Of a DNA stretch of 64,000 bases, positions 53,333-62,761 are shown piece after piece. The stretch covers positions 558,001-622,000 of the forward strand of contig NZ_JBEXAE010000002.1 in NCBI RefSeq assembly GCF_040566695.1. The letters are read 5' to 3'. The notes below the pieces were generated by a model. That model worked only from the letters and a program-made list of their open reading frames with translations, was not told where the DNA came from and did not search any database. A program made the translations under genes and the position numbers. Position 1 is the stretch's first letter. Every line of letters begins with the position of its first letter. This DNA is from Sediminicola arcticus. Its GTDB lineage: Bacteria > Bacteroidota > Bacteroidia > Flavobacteriales > Flavobacteriaceae.

Positions 53333-54070
53333 ATGAGATTAAAGGATAAAATAGCGATTGTAACAGGAGGTTCACAGGGAATTGGAAAGGCCATTTCCGA
53401 ACTGTTCGCAAAGGAGGGTGCTACGGTGATTATCATGGATTTGCTTCCCAAAGGCCAAGAAGTAGCCAACAGTATAAGTGCATCCGGTGGTAAGTCAGAA
53501 TTCCATACCGTTTCGGTAACCGATAAATCGGCTGTAGAAGCACTCTTTGAACAGGTGAATTCCAAATACGGTAAAATTGATATCTTAATTAATAATGCTG
53601 GAATAACACGGGACCGCACCTTGGAAAAAATGAGTGAGGATGAATTTGACGCTGTTATCGCGGTGAACCTGAAAGGGGTGTTCATTTGTACGCAGGCAGT
53701 TGCACCGTACATGAAGGCAAATACATATGGAAGAATTGTAAGTGCGGCATCCAATGTGGGATTGAGAGGTAATTTTGGTCAAACGAATTATGCAGCAACC
53801 AAAGCAGGTGTCATTGCCATGTCCAAGACTTGGACCATGGAACTAGGTAAATATGGAATAACCTCAAATGCCATAGCTCCCGGTTTTACCATGACCGATA
53901 TGGTCGACAACATTCCGGAGGAACACCTTGAGGCTATCAAGGCAAGCATTCCTTTAAAAACGGTTGCACAACCTATTGATATAGCCTATGGTTATTTATA
54001 CCTAGCATCTGAAGAGGCACGTTTTGTTTCAGGAATTTGCTTGACCATTGACGGAGGAACTTCACGATAA
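53333..54070 (+). CDS. SDR oxidoreductase, FabG/PhaB-like
   Basis: 245 residues from ATG 53333 (MRLKDKIAIVTGG, the usual family start). A GTG at 53318 would add five unconserved residues. TGGSQGIGKAISELFA, NNAGITRDRTLEKMSEDEFD, YAATK, and ITSNAIAPGFTMTDM are FabG-like. Probably a 3-oxoacyl-CoA/ACP reductase, paired with the MaoC hydratase. Confidence 0.87.
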   Translation: MRLKDKIAIVTGGSQGIGKAISELFAKEGATVIIMDLLPKGQEVANSISASGGKSEFHTVSVTDKSAVEALFEQVNSKYGKIDILINNAGITRDRTLEKMSEDEFDAVIAVNLKGVFICTQAVAPYMKANTYGRIVSAASNVGLRGNFGQTNYAATKAGVIAMSKTWTMELGKYGITSNAIAPGFTMTDMVDNIPEEHLEAIKASIPLKTVAQPIDIAYGYLYLASEEARFVSGICLTIDGGTSR

Positions 54071-54082
54071 ACAATAGAAAAA

Positions 54083-54547
54083 ATGGCTAAACTGGTTTTA
54101 AATGATTTAAAGGAATTTAGTGCCTACGAAGGAAAAGCACTGCCGATGGGGGAGTGGATTACCATCACACAGGAAATGATAAATGATTTTGCCAAAGCCA
54201 CCTTAGATTTTCAGTGGATACATGTGGATGTGGAAAAGGCAACCCAATATTCCCCTTTTAAAAAGCCAGTTGCACATGGTTTTATGTCGGTATCCCTATT
54301 GTCCAAAATGCTAGGAGACCTTCTGCAGGTTAAATCTGTAAAAATGGGAGTGAATTATGGCTTGAATAAGGTTCGTTTTCCAAATGCCGTCATGGTGGAT
54401 AGCAAGTTGCGATTGCATGGGAAAGTTGCTACTATTGAGGAATATCCCGGAAATGGTGTCAAAGTCACATGGCACTGCTCAGTGGAAATTGAGGAGGCTG
54501 ACAAACCAGCCTGTGTGGCCGAATTTATTAGTATTATGTTTGAATAA
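54083..54547 (+). CDS. MaoC-family (R)-specific enoyl-CoA hydratase
   Basis: 154 residues, single hotdog domain. DFQWIHVDVEKATQYSPFKKPVAHGFMSVSLLS contains the catalytic His/Asp motif (W-I-H... with HGF). Acts on enoyl-CoAs; likely paired with the preceding reductase 13 nt upstream. Confidence 0.85.
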   Translation: MAKLVLNDLKEFSAYEGKALPMGEWITITQEMINDFAKATLDFQWIHVDVEKATQYSPFKKPVAHGFMSVSLLSKMLGDLLQVKSVKMGVNYGLNKVRFPNAVMVDSKLRLHGKVATIEEYPGNGVKVTWHCSVEIEEADKPACVAEFISIMFE

Positions 54548-54629
54548 TACCTAACCAATACCTTAACTACCCCTTATGAATTAGTACGCTTTATTTTGTA
54601 TATTCAGGGTTGTTAAAAAAAACCAAACA

Positions 54630-56453
54630 ATGACCAGACTCTTCGATTTACTCGATTATCAATTAAAAAATAATCCGTTAGAAGCTTCCATTAGCGGAAG
54701 GAATAAAGATGGAAATTGGGAATCCTACAGCACCCAAAAATTAAAAGACACTGCGGAACAGGCGGCAGCGGGATTACTTAAATTAGGACTTGTGCCAGGA
54801 GATAAGGTCGCCATTGTATCCTATGAAAATAGGCCAGAATGGATTATCATGGACTATGCTGTGCAAATGGCAGGAATGATTAGTATTCCCTTATATCCTA
54901 CTATCAGCGTCTCTGAATATGAATATATTTTAAATGAAGCTGAGGTAAAAGCAGCCTTCTGTGGGGGATTGGATTTGTTTGATAAACTATCGAAAACTCA
55001 AAAAGAAGTAGCTACCCTAAAACACATTTACACCTTTGATGGGTTGAACGGTACCCCTTTTTGGGAAACTATTTTTGACACCAAAGGTATTTCTAGCTTA
55101 GAAAGTATCCAATCCAAAATCAACGGAGAAGATATGGTTACGATAATCTATACCTCGGGAACAACGGGAAAACCGAAAGGAGTTATGCTGAGTCATGCCA
55201 ATATTATGCATGTTGTTACAGCCACCTCAGAATTACTAGTTGCTAAACCCCAAGAAAACGTATTAAGTTTTCTTCCACTATGCCATATCTATGAAAGAGC
55301 CGTTTCTTTTTGTTATTGCTTTAAGGGAGTTTCGGTATTTTTCTGTGGGACAAACAATTTAAGTGGACCGGATGGGGATTTGGTAGCGGTTCGTCCAGTC
55401 GCCTTTACAACAGTTCCTAGGTTATTGGAAAAGATTTATGAGGCTATTTATAATAAAGGATTGGCATTGGAAGGTGTTAAAAGAAATTTATTTTTTTGGG
55501 CTTTGGACCTAACCGATGATTACGAGATAGACCAGCAGTTATCTATTATGGCAAGTTTGAAATGGAAGGTGGCAGATACATTGATTTTTAGTAAATGGAG
55601 GGCAGCTTTAGGCGGTAATGTAAAGCAGGTCATTACTGGTGCCGCCCCTTGCCCCGTTAAAATATTACGTGTTTTTTGTGCAGCAGGTATCCCTATTAGA
55701 GAAGCATACGGGTTAACGGAGACCTCGCCGACCTTAACTGGTAATAGCTTGGAGCCAAATGGCGCAATGATTGGAACGGTTGGGTATGCCATTGATGGCG
55801 TGGAGTTGTTAATCGATACAAATTCTGGAGAGTATAAGGAAGATGAAGGAGAAATTTTGGCCCACGGCCCAAATGTGATGCTAGGGTACTATCAAAAACC
55901 TGAAATAAATGCCGAGGTATTCCAGACAATTAATGGTAAAAAATGGTTTTGTACAGGTGATATCGGAAAACTTATTAAAGGACCTGATGGAAGAGAATTT
56001 CTTAAGATTACGGATAGGAAGAAAGAATTATTGAAAACTTCAGGGGGCAAGTACGTAGCTCCTGCACCTATTGAAAATCGGATCAAGGAAGATTTTTTGG
56101 TTGAACAGATGATGGTGATAGGGGATAAGCAAAAGTTTGTTTCCGCTTTGATACTACCTTCAGAAGAAGCACTAAAAAATTGGTGCCTCCATAAAAAAAT
56201 GGAGTGGACCACCTTAGAGGAAATGATACGGAATGAAAAGGTAATCCGGAAATATCAGAAAGTAATTGATAGTTACAATCCAGAATTTGGTCATATAGAA
56301 CAGATAAAGAAATTTAAACTTATAGCCACTCCTTGGTTGCCCATTCATGAAGATGGGTCTTTGGCAGAACTTACACCTACCTTAAAACTTAAAAGAAGGG
56401 TAATAAGAGAAAAATATAGTGAGGAAATTGCTGCTATTTATGGGGAAGCGTAA
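54630..56453 (+). CDS. AMP-dependent fatty acyl-CoA ligase (LvaE-like position)
   Basis: 607 residues. P-loop IIYTSGTTGKPKGVMLSHAN (about 172-191), YGLTETSPTLTGNSL, and the C-terminal hinge/lysine region LKITDRKKELLKTSGGKYVAPAPIE. Long-chain type ligase (FACL). Activates the carboxylic substrate to a CoA ester and feeds the dehydrogenases. 80 nt after the MaoC gene, so perhaps with its own promoter. Confidence 0.88.
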   Translation: MTRLFDLLDYQLKNNPLEASISGRNKDGNWESYSTQKLKDTAEQAAAGLLKLGLVPGDKVAIVSYENRPEWIIMDYAVQMAGMISIPLYPTISVSEYEYILNEAEVKAAFCGGLDLFDKLSKTQKEVATLKHIYTFDGLNGTPFWETIFDTKGISSLESIQSKINGEDMVTIIYTSGTTGKPKGVMLSHANIMHVVTATSELLVAKPQENVLSFLPLCHIYERAVSFCYCFKGVSVFFCGTNNLSGPDGDLVAVRPVAFTTVPRLLEKIYEAIYNKGLALEGVKRNLFFWALDLTDDYEIDQQLSIMASLKWKVADTLIFSKWRAALGGNVKQVITGAAPCPVKILRVFCAAGIPIREAYGLTETSPTLTGNSLEPNGAMIGTVGYAIDGVELLIDTNSGEYKEDEGEILAHGPNVMLGYYQKPEINAEVFQTINGKKWFCTGDIGKLIKGPDGREFLKITDRKKELLKTSGGKYVAPAPIENRIKEDFLVEQMMVIGDKQKFVSALILPSEEALKNWCLHKKMEWTTLEEMIRNEKVIRKYQKVIDSYNPEFGHIEQIKKFKLIATPWLPIHEDGSLAELTPTLKLKRRVIREKYSEEIAAIYGEA

Positions 56454-56933
56454 AAACTATACTTGATGTGCCGATGAATTTTTAATTATGCCCGTCATAA
56501 GCTTCATATTATTTGGTGTTAGATTCTTTTCTCTCTGCACGAATATAGGTCATTGACCCAAGCGGTAGCATGAAAGGTTCTGCATATAATGTATAGATTA
56601 CTTGTAGTATTTGGCTTATAGAACATTGCATGTTCTTGGTTCCATGCCGTAAATGCATGTGATACTACCAATTTCTGTACGGTGATTATGAGTTACTAGG
56701 TAGGAGTGATCAAAAATAAGGCAATCTACAATGCAAGAGCGCTTACTAATACTAGAAAGACAAAGGACAATCCGAACAATTTTAGAATAAAGCAGACTAT
56801 CAACTAAGATTAAATCGCAACATTGTTGGAGAATATAATTAAGGAAGGAAAGTAACCGAAAGAGAATCTTTTTTATTTTTACAAAAAGAGCATTGTAAAT
56901 AGTCTGTATCTTATTATTTTTGCAAATCGGATT
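56454..56933. other. Intergenic region upstream of tRNA-Pro(GGG)
   Basis: About 480 bp with no supported gene. It ends with a tRNA promoter: -33 TTG at about 56893-56895 and -7 TATTTTTG at 56915-56922. Confidence 0.55.
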
Positions 56934-57011
<78 letters not shown>

Positions 57012-57035
57012 TTAACATACCAGAATATGTTATAT

Positions 57036-57075
57036 AAAAGGTAATTATATGAAAACCATATAGTTACCTTTTTTT
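57036..57075 (+). terminator. Hairpin terminator after tRNA-Pro(GGG)
   Basis: AAAAGGTAA pairs with TTACCTTTT, with an inner TATATG/CATATA extension, followed by a T-run to 57075. Confidence 0.7.
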
Positions 57076-57109
57076 GTGCTCTGATTTAACACAATTAGCT
57101 TCATTATAA

Positions 57110-57138
57110 TCGTGAGTTAATCGTGAGTTAATCGTGAG
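57110..57138 (+). repeat. Three tandem direct repeats near attL of island 2, candidate arm-type sites
   Basis: TCGTGAGTTAA at 57110-57120 and 57121-57131, then TCGTGAG at 57132-57138. Perfect 11-bp period, in the same place as the AGGTGTGC pair of island 1. A palindrome TGCCATTGGCA follows at about 57168-57178. Confidence 0.5.
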
Positions 57139-57233
57139 CTTTTTTTTTGTATTTTAGGGACAGGATTTGCCATTGGCAGATGGGTAGTTTGACTTTCGTA
57201 TAAAATCATTGTTTCATTTAAAAAGCATATACG

Positions 57234-58439
57234 ATGCGAACGAACCTAACATTCTCCATTTCTTTTTTTGTCCGTAAAAAGAAAAACAGTGCCGAACTAG
57301 CCTTGTTGTATTCCCGTATCACCGTGAACGGCTGGTCAAAAGAGATCAGCTTGAAACACGACCTTCCGTTGAACAAGTGGAACCAACCCGCCGGAAAGAT
57401 GCTGGGCAACGGTGCCAAAAGCCAACTGGTCAACAGGAAAATAGAAACCACAAGGACGGGACTTTACAAGGCCTACGAGGACCTTTTTAAGGAACAACGA
57501 ATCATCACTGCGGATACAGTGAAGGACAGGTACCTTGGTAACGATGTAACCAATCACACTTTGGTTTACCTGCTGGATTACCATAACGGTAAAATGAAAA
57601 ACGTACTGAAATACGGGACTTTGAAAAACTATACCACCACATCCAAATACCTAAAGGATTATCTTAAGATCAAACATAAAAGTCTGGATATATATCTCAA
57701 GCAGATCGATTATGGGTTTACCTTGGGTTTCGAGGGATTTTTACGGGAAAAGCCCTCCTTGCACAACAATGGCGTTATGAAGCATATGGAACGTTTCAAA
57801 AAGTTGATGCGCCTAGCCCTTCATCTGGAATGGATCGAAAAGAATCCGACCCTGCGTTTCAAGCTGCGTTTCGACAAGGTAGACATGGTCTACCTGGACC
57901 GGCAGGAATTGGAAAGGATCTTGGACAAGGAATTCGAACAGGGTACCTTAAAGGTTACACGGGATATATTTGTATTTGCCTGTTACACCGGACTGGCCTA
58001 TGCAGATGTTAAGGCTTTGAAACAGGATCACTTACGGACTGGTATCGATGGAGGTAAATGGATATACATGCGAAGGAGGAAGACCGATACCCAGGTCAGG
58101 ATACCCCTTTTGGAAGAGGCGCAGATTATTTTGGAGCGTTACCGGACACATCCCAAGGTGGACAACCAAGAGATCCTATTGCCCGTTTACTCCAATCAAA
58201 AGACCAATCAATATTTAAGGGAGATTGCCGAGGCCGTAAACCTTGGGAAAAGGTTGAGTTTCCATGCGGCACGGCATACTTTTGCGACTACGGTTACCTT
58301 GGCGAACGGTGTACCTATAGAAACGGTATCCAAGCTCTTGGGGCACCATAAGATCTCGACCACACAGATCTATGCACGTGTGGTCGATACGAAGATATCG
58401 AACGACATCAACGCCCTGCGAATTAAGTTGAAGACATAA
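57234..58439 (+). CDS. Tyrosine recombinase (IntDOT-like island integrase)
   Basis: 401 residues, same domain order as the integrase of island 1: N-terminal arm domain (LTFSISFFVRKKKNSAELALLYSRI), core-binding domain, catalytic domain with H344-x-x-R347 (HAARHTF), H371 (LLGHHK) and Y380 (QIYARV). ArgI is again replaced (CYTGLAYADV). GC-richer than its island 1 relative, so the two islands were acquired separately. Presumably integrates at tRNA-Pro(GGG). Confidence 0.9.
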   Translation: MRTNLTFSISFFVRKKKNSAELALLYSRITVNGWSKEISLKHDLPLNKWNQPAGKMLGNGAKSQLVNRKIETTRTGLYKAYEDLFKEQRIITADTVKDRYLGNDVTNHTLVYLLDYHNGKMKNVLKYGTLKNYTTTSKYLKDYLKIKHKSLDIYLKQIDYGFTLGFEGFLREKPSLHNNGVMKHMERFKKLMRLALHLEWIEKNPTLRFKLRFDKVDMVYLDRQELERILDKEFEQGTLKVTRDIFVFACYTGLAYADVKALKQDHLRTGIDGGKWIYMRRRKTDTQVRIPLLEEAQIILERYRTHPKVDNQEILLPVYSNQKTNQYLREIAEAVNLGKRLSFHAARHTFATTVTLANGVPIETVSKLLGHHKISTTQIYARVVDTKISNDINALRIKLKT

Positions 58440-59376
58440 TGGAAGAGTCAATTATATCTATAGTTTTTGCATGGAGGATTAGCTCGCTGACGGAGCGTGC
58501 CATTCACCACGTTTCCCTACATTACGCGAAAAACTCCATTCCGTGAAAAGAGGTTCACTACATAGTCTTTGACATCATCCCGAAAAGAGGATCAAGTCCA
58601 CTCGCCCACATCAGGTTGAAGCATACGTTATTGATTCTTCCATGGATAAAAACAGGCTAGGTTCCATAGGCCCCTTACCAAGGAACCGTTTCCCATTGTC
58701 CAAAGGATCAAGATCCGCTTGGGGACGCTTTGCATAACCTGGCTCGCACACTCGCTCTTTTTATAAAAGCTTTGCCCAAATCGGTTCTTGGAAGGGGAAG
58801 GACCATAGAGAAACGCATACGGCACTATGGGAAGTAAAGGGAACAAAAAATGAAGACTTAACCGTTTTTCGGTTCTTGAAAGTCCAAATAAAAAAAAGGA
58901 AGCTGAGTTACGCGAATCATAAAAAAGATGAAAGCGCACCGGATATAATAAGTAATGGGTGTTTTTGTCTCCATTTATTTTAATACCGTTTGCCACCAAA
59001 AATAATGGTAAGAATTTGGATTGAATTGGAAGTTGAGGGCTACCGTTTTTGGGAGCGAAGCAAATAAAAAGGAGTAGCAAGAGGATAACACGCTGCGCGA
59101 TGTTAGTGGCTCCTTTTTATTTATAAATAACTGTATTACAGGTGTTTATAATTATTCGAAATTCCAAACCTTCTATGATTTGCGTCAAATGACCTGTGAA
59201 AGCCCATTTTTAGTGAAGTATTTGCGTCAAATGTTTTAAATGAAACGAAAAACCGGACCGTCAGTTCCGGGACTGGTGCACGGAAGCCCTGGTTATTGGA
59301 GAAGGAACAAAACAGCCAAAATTTTGACCTTTTGACCTTTTTTATTTTTCACTAGCCTTTTATTTTCTTATTCAGG
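58440..59376. other. Non-coding island 2 segment
   Basis: About 940 bp without a convincing gene. An open minus-strand stretch (58628-59080) has no recognisable domain. It contains the inverted copy of the iteron/hairpin module and near 59250 a short CCGGA/TCCGG hairpin. Confidence 0.5.
59071..59233 (-). promoter_or_regulatory. Iteron pair plus hairpin, oriT-like module (island 2)
   Basis: On the minus strand: two copies of CATTTGACGCAAAT (59233-59220 and 59191-59178, 42 bp apart), then about 70 bp later the hairpin TAACATCGCGCAGCGTGTTA (59105-59086) followed by TCCTCTTGCTACTCC. This is the island 1 module in opposite orientation. The stem bases are conserved and only the loop differs (GCA versus GTA). 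Confidence 0.5.
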
Positions 59377-59589
59377 ATGGTGCTAAAAACGCTGATTGAA
59401 AAGGCCGGAATAGGACCGCCATACCCTAGGACAATGCTTAATATCTATTCGCCTGAAAATGGCCAAAGTATAATGGCAGTTCAGGAAGTACTTGGACACA
59501 ATAGTCCCAATACAACCATGATTTAAACCCCTGTTAGTAAGACCAGTCTGGACAAGATAAAGAACCCTTTAGATGATTTTGATGTGTAA
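59377..59589 (+). pseudogene. Relic of an IntI/XerC-like tyrosine recombinase (C-terminal end)
   Basis: 71 codons in one frame. LIEKAGIG precedes a decayed box II in which the HTLRHSFATHLLENG pattern has become YPRTMLNIYSPENG, keeping R and ENG at the correct spacing. Then comes VQEVLGHNSPNTTMI, a stop (TAA at 59524) exactly where the catalytic Tyr codon (TAT) belongs, and TPVSKTSLDKIKNPLDDFDV. The tail resembles the IYTHV...SPLD ending of IntI integrases and of related Bacteroidota XerC-type enzymes. It lies 78 bp upstream of the first cassette of array 2, in the same orientation. Confidence 0.7.
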
Positions 59590-59627
59590 AATAAAGAACG
59601 ACACTATTCATCGGTTTTATTCTTATA

Positions 59628-59673
59628 TTGGTGGTATATAGATGTATTTTACATCTATATAAACAAGTTAGCC
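59628..59673 (+). other. Array 2 leader, attI-like junction
   Basis: A small hairpin AGATGTA/TACATCT (59640-59656) followed by TATAAACAAGTTAGCC; the last 12 bases are identical to the array 1 leader. GTTAGCC (59667-59673) opens the first cassette. Confidence 0.5.
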
Positions 59674-59697
59674 TTTATTGTGACCAACCAATAACCA

Positions 59698-60441
59698 ATG
59701 ATAAAATTCTTTAGAAAAATTAGACATAATTTACTCTCAGAAGGTAAAACTGGAAAATATCTGAAATATTCTGTCGGAGAAATTATTCTTGTAGTTATTG
59801 GAATTTTGATTGCACTTTCAATTAATAATTGGAATGAGAATCGAAAAGAAAAACTAGTGGAAATCGAAATTTTAGAAGGTGTCAGGGCTGATATATTAAA
59901 AGACACAATTGACATAAACTTTAATATTCGTAGCTATGAAAAAGCAATTGAACAAAATAAGAACCTTGTTGATTACTTAATAAAAAAGAGGGAGTTAGAT
60001 AGTACGTTTATTGATCTTTTGTGGCAAAATTCGAATAGTGACTTAATTTTAACTCTTCATAATTCATATTTTAGTGAAGCAAAGCAAAAAGGACTTTCAA
60101 TTATTTCAAACAAGCTTTTAAGAGAGAAAATTAATCGTCTTTATGAGTTTGATTACATCAATCTGTTATCCATTGAAAATGAGCTTAAACGATTTAAAAA
60201 ATACGACGAATTAGTCACTAACCGGACAGACCGCATTTTTATATTTGATGATTTTGGAAAATTAAATATCCAAAAAGAATCATATGAAGAATTATTATCA
60301 GACCATAATTTTAAATATTTAATAATTCTGCTTAGAGTTAATAATAAACAAATGCTGGATGAATTCTATTTACCAACAAAAGGAAGTGCATTAAAAGTTG
60401 TTGAAGCGATAGAGAAAGAATTAATTGAATTAAAAAAATAA
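59698..60441 (+). CDS. Array 2 cassette 1: DUF6090-family membrane protein
   Basis: 247 residues. MIKFFRKIRHNLLSEGKTGK, helix IILVVIGILIALSINNW, then a helical variable part ending ALKVVEAIEKELIELKK. Leader has GTG-T-N-Q-stop in place of the MTNQ mini-ORF. Edges GTTAGCC / GGCTAAC. Confidence 0.8.
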   Translation: MIKFFRKIRHNLLSEGKTGKYLKYSVGEIILVVIGILIALSINNWNENRKEKLVEIEILEGVRADILKDTIDINFNIRSYEKAIEQNKNLVDYLIKKRELDSTFIDLLWQNSNSDLILTLHNSYFSEAKQKGLSIISNKLLREKINRLYEFDYINLLSIENELKRFKKYDELVTNRTDRIFIFDDFGKLNIQKESYEELLSDHNFKYLIILLRVNNKQMLDEFYLPTKGSALKVVEAIEKELIELKK

Positions 60442-60446
60442 CGAAA

Positions 60447-60579
60447 GGCTAACAACGTATATAATTTATGGCTCAGTTGGTTAAATGAATTTCAATTCCT
60501 ACATTTAAAAACCTCCCCCATTAAAAAACAATAATATGATTTGTCGCTTCGCCACAAATCATATACAAGACCGTTGTGC
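60447..60579 (+). repeat. attC-like site 22 (GGCTAAC...GTTGTGC)
   Basis: 133 bp, class D variant: ACGTATATAATTTATGGC left, CACAAATCATATACAAGACCGTT right. Confidence 0.65.
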
Positions 60580-60603
60580 TTCATTATGACCAACCAATAA
60601 CCA

Positions 60604-61449
60604 ATGATAAAATTCTTTAGAAAAATTAGACAAAAAACTCTGACTGAAAACAAATTCGGTAAATATTTACTTTACGCAATAGGCGAAATCATACTTGTAG
60701 TTATTGGAATTTTGATTGCTTTACAGGTTAATGAATGGAATAATGACCGAAATAAAAAGAAAGCAGAAGAAATAGTTTTAATACAGATTAAGAGCGATTT
60801 AGAAAAATCGACAATAGAACTACAGGAAATGAAAGCGTATCATTTAGGTAGAGCAACAACATGCGCCAAGATACTTCGTGCTTTTTGGAAAACAGAACCA
60901 ACATACGATTCTATAGCATATGATTTACGAGGAAGCCGAAGTACTATAAAATATAGCCCAATATTAGGTAATTTAAAATCACTAATAAATTCAGGGAATA
61001 TAGATTTAGTAAGCGCCACAGCACTTAGAAATGACATAGTATCCTATGTTGAAAAAGTAGAAAGTCAACTTGTAGATCTTACAAGAATTGAAGAAAGTTA
61101 TTTTAGAAATGGAGTCGAGATGGTTGATGAAATTATGCCTAATGGTGTTTTGGACAAGGACTATTATATTAAAGAGCTTGAAAAAGTAGATGACATAAAA
61201 AATAGACCTCGTTGGTATAATCCTGATATTGAACCTTCGCCAAACAAATCCCAGAATATAGATAGAGTGCCTTTTAAATCAGATTTGAATGAATTATTTC
61301 AAAACAAACAATTTTATAATGGCTACAAAAAATTGTGGACACATCAATTTAATAGTTATAGGATATATGATGAAATACTTGTGATTACTAATGACCTCTT
61401 GGATAAACTGAACAATGCCAAACAAGTACAAAATTCAGAAAAAAAATAA
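60604..61449 (+). CDS. Array 2 cassette 2: DUF6090-family membrane protein (longest copy)
   Basis: 281 residues. MIKFFRKIRQKTLTENKFGK, helix IILVVIGILIALQVNEW, then a variable part with an insertion (DIKNRPRWYNPDIEPSPNKS) not seen in the other copies. Mini-ORF M-T-N-Q-stop upstream. Edges GTTGTGC / GCACAAC. Confidence 0.8.
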   Translation: MIKFFRKIRQKTLTENKFGKYLLYAIGEIILVVIGILIALQVNEWNNDRNKKKAEEIVLIQIKSDLEKSTIELQEMKAYHLGRATTCAKILRAFWKTEPTYDSIAYDLRGSRSTIKYSPILGNLKSLINSGNIDLVSATALRNDIVSYVEKVESQLVDLTRIEESYFRNGVEMVDEIMPNGVLDKDYYIKELEKVDDIKNRPRWYNPDIEPSPNKSQNIDRVPFKSDLNELFQNKQFYNGYKKLWTHQFNSYRIYDEILVITNDLLDKLNNAKQVQNSEKK

Positions 61450-61454
61450 CGAAA

Positions 61455-61472
61455 GCACAACAATGGTTGTGC
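61455..61472 (+). repeat. attC-like site 23, collapsed to 18 bp
   Basis: Only GCACAACAATGGTTGTGC remains: the two cores with a 4-base spacer and no stem arms. It still forms a perfect 7-bp palindrome. It links two DUF6090 cassettes that would otherwise be separated by 130-200 bp. Confidence 0.65.
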
Positions 61473-61496
61473 TTCATTATGACTAACCGCTAACCA

Positions 61497-62270
61497 ATGA
61501 TAAAATTCTTTAGAAAAATTAGACAAAACTTGCTAATAAAAAACAAAACTGGAAAGTACTTTAAATATGCTATCGGAGAAATTGTGCTGGTTGTTATTGG
61601 AATTTTGATTGCCCTCTCTATTAACAATTGGAATGAGGGTAGAAAATTAGAAAACGATAAGAAAAAACTTATGCACGCCCTGAAACAAGAATTTTCGACT
61701 AATAAAGTAGCTTTAGAGAATCACTTGTCAGGATTGAATAAACATAATTCTCGGCTAAATAAAGTTATTAATTTTTCTGCAAGTGCAATAGAATTGCCAA
61801 TAGATAGTCTAAGACTCTATTCTTCTAACTTGGATTTCCCATTAACCTTATCATTATTAAACTCTGTTCAAGAGGGAACTATATCATCAGGTAAATTTGA
61901 AATGCTAAGTGACAGCTTAAAGCACACGATAAATTTGTTAAGGGATTTCACAATATCTAGAAAGGAGATAAGTGATAAATTGCGCGATTTGACAACTATT
62001 AGTAATAGTATCGATACTGATTTAGTCTTAAGTCTTTCAGCTTATCCAGATATCCCCGAAGTGTATTATGTGCAAAAACCAACATCAATGCACCCAGATT
62101 TTATAAAAAATGATGACGAGTTGGTTAATCTAATAAAGTCGTCTAAAACATATTCGAAATTATATCAAATTTATTATTTCAACACTTTGGACGAATTATG
62201 GATTAAATATGGCTTACTAAGATTAACCAATGAAACAATCATACTCATTGAAAAAGAATTAAAAAAATAA
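61497..62270 (+). CDS. Array 2 cassette 3: DUF6090-family membrane protein
   Basis: 257 residues. MIKFFRKIRQNLLIKNKTGK, helix IVLVVIGILIALSINNW, then a Ser/Leu-rich helical variable part (LKQEFSTNKVALENHLSGLN). Mini-ORF M-T-N-R-stop upstream. Closes GCACAAC at 62276. Confidence 0.8.
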   Translation: MIKFFRKIRQNLLIKNKTGKYFKYAIGEIVLVVIGILIALSINNWNEGRKLENDKKKLMHALKQEFSTNKVALENHLSGLNKHNSRLNKVINFSASAIELPIDSLRLYSSNLDFPLTLSLLNSVQEGTISSGKFEMLSDSLKHTINLLRDFTISRKEISDKLRDLTTISNSIDTDLVLSLSAYPDIPEVYYVQKPTSMHPDFIKNDDELVNLIKSSKTYSKLYQIYYFNTLDELWIKYGLLRLTNETIILIEKELKK

Positions 62271-62275
62271 CGCAA

Positions 62276-62470
62276 GCACAACACCGTGTATAAAAAATAG
62301 CTAATAATTACTTTCAGAGAGGTTCATGCTTATTTACAAAGACCGCCAAATTTTTAAATTTGGCTTTTAGAATAGAAAAGATAAAAACAAAAGATAAAAA
62401 TTCGGCTCTGTGTTAATCCGAAAAGTTAGCGTCTTTTTACACGCTACGTTTCATACACAAACCGTTAGCA
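62276..62470 (+). repeat. attC-like site 24 (GCACAAC...GTTAGCA)
   Basis: 195 bp, class B, nearly the same as sites 7 and 13 of array 1 although in a different island. Confidence 0.7.
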
Positions 62471-62487
62471 AAAATTTGAATCAACCT

Positions 62488-62708
62488 GTGAAATATATTT
62501 TATTAATCTGTCTTTTCTTCCTTTTAAAAACACATTTAGTTAAATAAATGAAAAGGGGAAAAATGAGAGTTTCATTAAAATTTGGGGCTTATTAAAATAT
62601 TATAAACCCGAAATAAGTGACGGAAAATTTAATTTCAATAAAGAATATCAAAAGTTGGAATTAATTGAGACAAAGGAAGCTTTTGATAAAAAAAATTATG
62701 GCCGGTGA
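62488..62708 (+). pseudogene. Remnant of an S41-peptidase-like cassette gene
   Basis: After GTTAGCA a signal-peptide-like start (KYILLICLFFLLKTHLVK, GTG 62488, stop 62545) is followed in another frame by FIKIWGLLKYYKPEISDGKF (62571-62708), the N-terminal phrase (IWGLLKYYxP) of flavobacterial S41-family peptidases. The catalytic domain is absent. Confidence 0.55.
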
Positions 62709-62761
62709 GAGAGTATTACCGTGGCATTAACAATTTTAAATGATGATTTTATTCAAATACA

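Noticed and set aside
58628..59080. Minus-strand ORF of 150 codons in island 2
   Set aside because: Composition is that of a chance frame (mixed Phe/Leu/Ser/Pro), no domain or plausible start context. Treated as non-coding.
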